Shown piece by piece: positions 61,023-61,299 of a DNA stretch of 61,299 bases. Below the pieces are notes generated by a model that saw nothing but the letters and a program-made list of their open reading frames with translations, searched no databases and was not told the origin of the DNA. Every line of letters starts with the position of its first letter. Position 1 is the stretch's first letter. The translations under genes and the position numbers were made by a program. This stretch comes from Thiolinea disciformis DSM 14473 (GTDB taxonomy: Bacteria > Pseudomonadota > Gammaproteobacteria > Thiotrichales > Thiotrichaceae), in assembly GCF_000371925.1 (NCBI RefSeq), contig NZ_AQVE01000026.1, positions 1-61,299 of the forward strand, in the 5' to 3' direction.

Positions 61023-61299
61023 TCATGATTTAAAGGAGTTGAAGAAGCGTCTTTCGATACAGGTTCCAATGACTTTGTCATGAATCTCGATAGACTTAGA
61101 AAAACAGATCGTCTTGCGTGCTAGACGTTTAATCCAAATCCTCAAATTCAGGTTTTGCCGTTCAATGCTTTGTGTGTAGCGCTTAGTGATTAAATGCTTA
61201 TCTTCAGGCAATAAACGCTCATAAGCGCCCCAATCATCCGTGCAATACAATGCCAGTTTGAAAGGTGTCAACCGTTCCAAGAGTTGCTTCAAGGTGCTA
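61023..61299 (-). CDS. IS1-family transposase, C-terminal part, runs off the window
   Basis: At least 92 residues in frame to the window edge without a fixed start; the N-terminal part lies outside. Seen: LALYCTDDWGAYERLLPEDKHLITKRYTQSIERQNLNLR, which has the DDW and the YTQ-IER Glu region of IS1 InsAB transposases, then IKRLARKTICFSKSIEIHDKVIG. The stop at 61023 marks the inner end. Whether the element is intact cannot be judged here. Confidence 0.88.
   Translation of the reverse strand, partial: STLKQLLERLTPFKLALYCTDDWGAYERLLPEDKHLITKRYTQSIERQNLNLRIWIKRLARKTICFSKSIEIHDKVIGTCIERRFFNSFKS

Overview
The window looks like the chromosome of a gammaproteobacterium. The genes sdhC-sdhD-sdhA-sdhB-sdhE, folK-pcnB, bamD/rluD/pgeF, pssA-leuA and a PQQ/XoxF methanol dehydrogenase cluster all read as gammaproteobacterial, and the physiology (TRAP transport, lactate oxidation, lanthanide-type alcohol oxidation) suggests a versatile, Thiothrix-like heterotroph/methylotroph. 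That genus-level guess is inference. No rRNA, tRNA or CRISPR array was recognised.

Layout. 1-1000: an IS982 element with intact ends but two of its three catalytic residues replaced. 1.2-7.6 kb: a frameshifted GFA-type zinc protein, a hotdog thioesterase, psuK-psuG for pseudouridine catabolism, and lutABC for lactate oxidation. 7.6-10.8 kb: a large PLD/helicase/DUF3427 protein meeting a small unknown gene tail to tail. 11-12.6 kb: a lipoprotein and an FMN L-lactate dehydrogenase (lldD). 12.6-21.5 kb: a putative 5-oxoproline utilisation locus (acyl-CoA ligase, fused 5-oxoprolinase, DctPQM TRAP transporter, winged-helix regulator) arranged around a 21-bp palindrome that also forms back-to-back -35 boxes. 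21.5-23.7 kb: an OmpA-domain protein, a 49-residue membrane protein and a membrane-anchored helix-hairpin-helix protein. 23.7-28.1 kb: rhodanese, two tandem SdhE-type genes and sdhBADC. 28.3-37.3 kb: rhodanese-methyltransferase fusion, mltA, folK, pcnB, rimI, family 4 UDG, leuA with a leucine-rich leader peptide, pssA and purU.

37.4-45.1 kb is the most unusual part: a XoxF lanthanide-type methanol dehydrogenase followed by a single gene that fuses the XoxJ binding protein to a XoxG-like cytochrome c, then an unknown secreted protein, a 25-residue PqqA precursor followed by a strong hairpin, a DUF2380/DUF302 protein and a cysteine-containing secreted protein. Divergent from xoxF are a SoxYZ-like carrier and a TetR regulator, with a candidate operator in the shared promoter region. 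This looks like a compact periplasmic alcohol-oxidation module that carries its own cofactor precursor.

45-51 kb and up to 54.7 kb: an aminotransferase, a LEA-type lipoprotein, then a type I restriction-modification island (hsdS, PIN toxin/antitoxin, hsdM, small coiled-coil gene, Uma2-type nuclease, hsdR). 55.1-60.7 kb: sucA alone with its own terminator, pgeF, rluD, bamD. This block is bracketed by a 50-bp imperfect inverted repeat. The window ends inside an IS1-family transposase.
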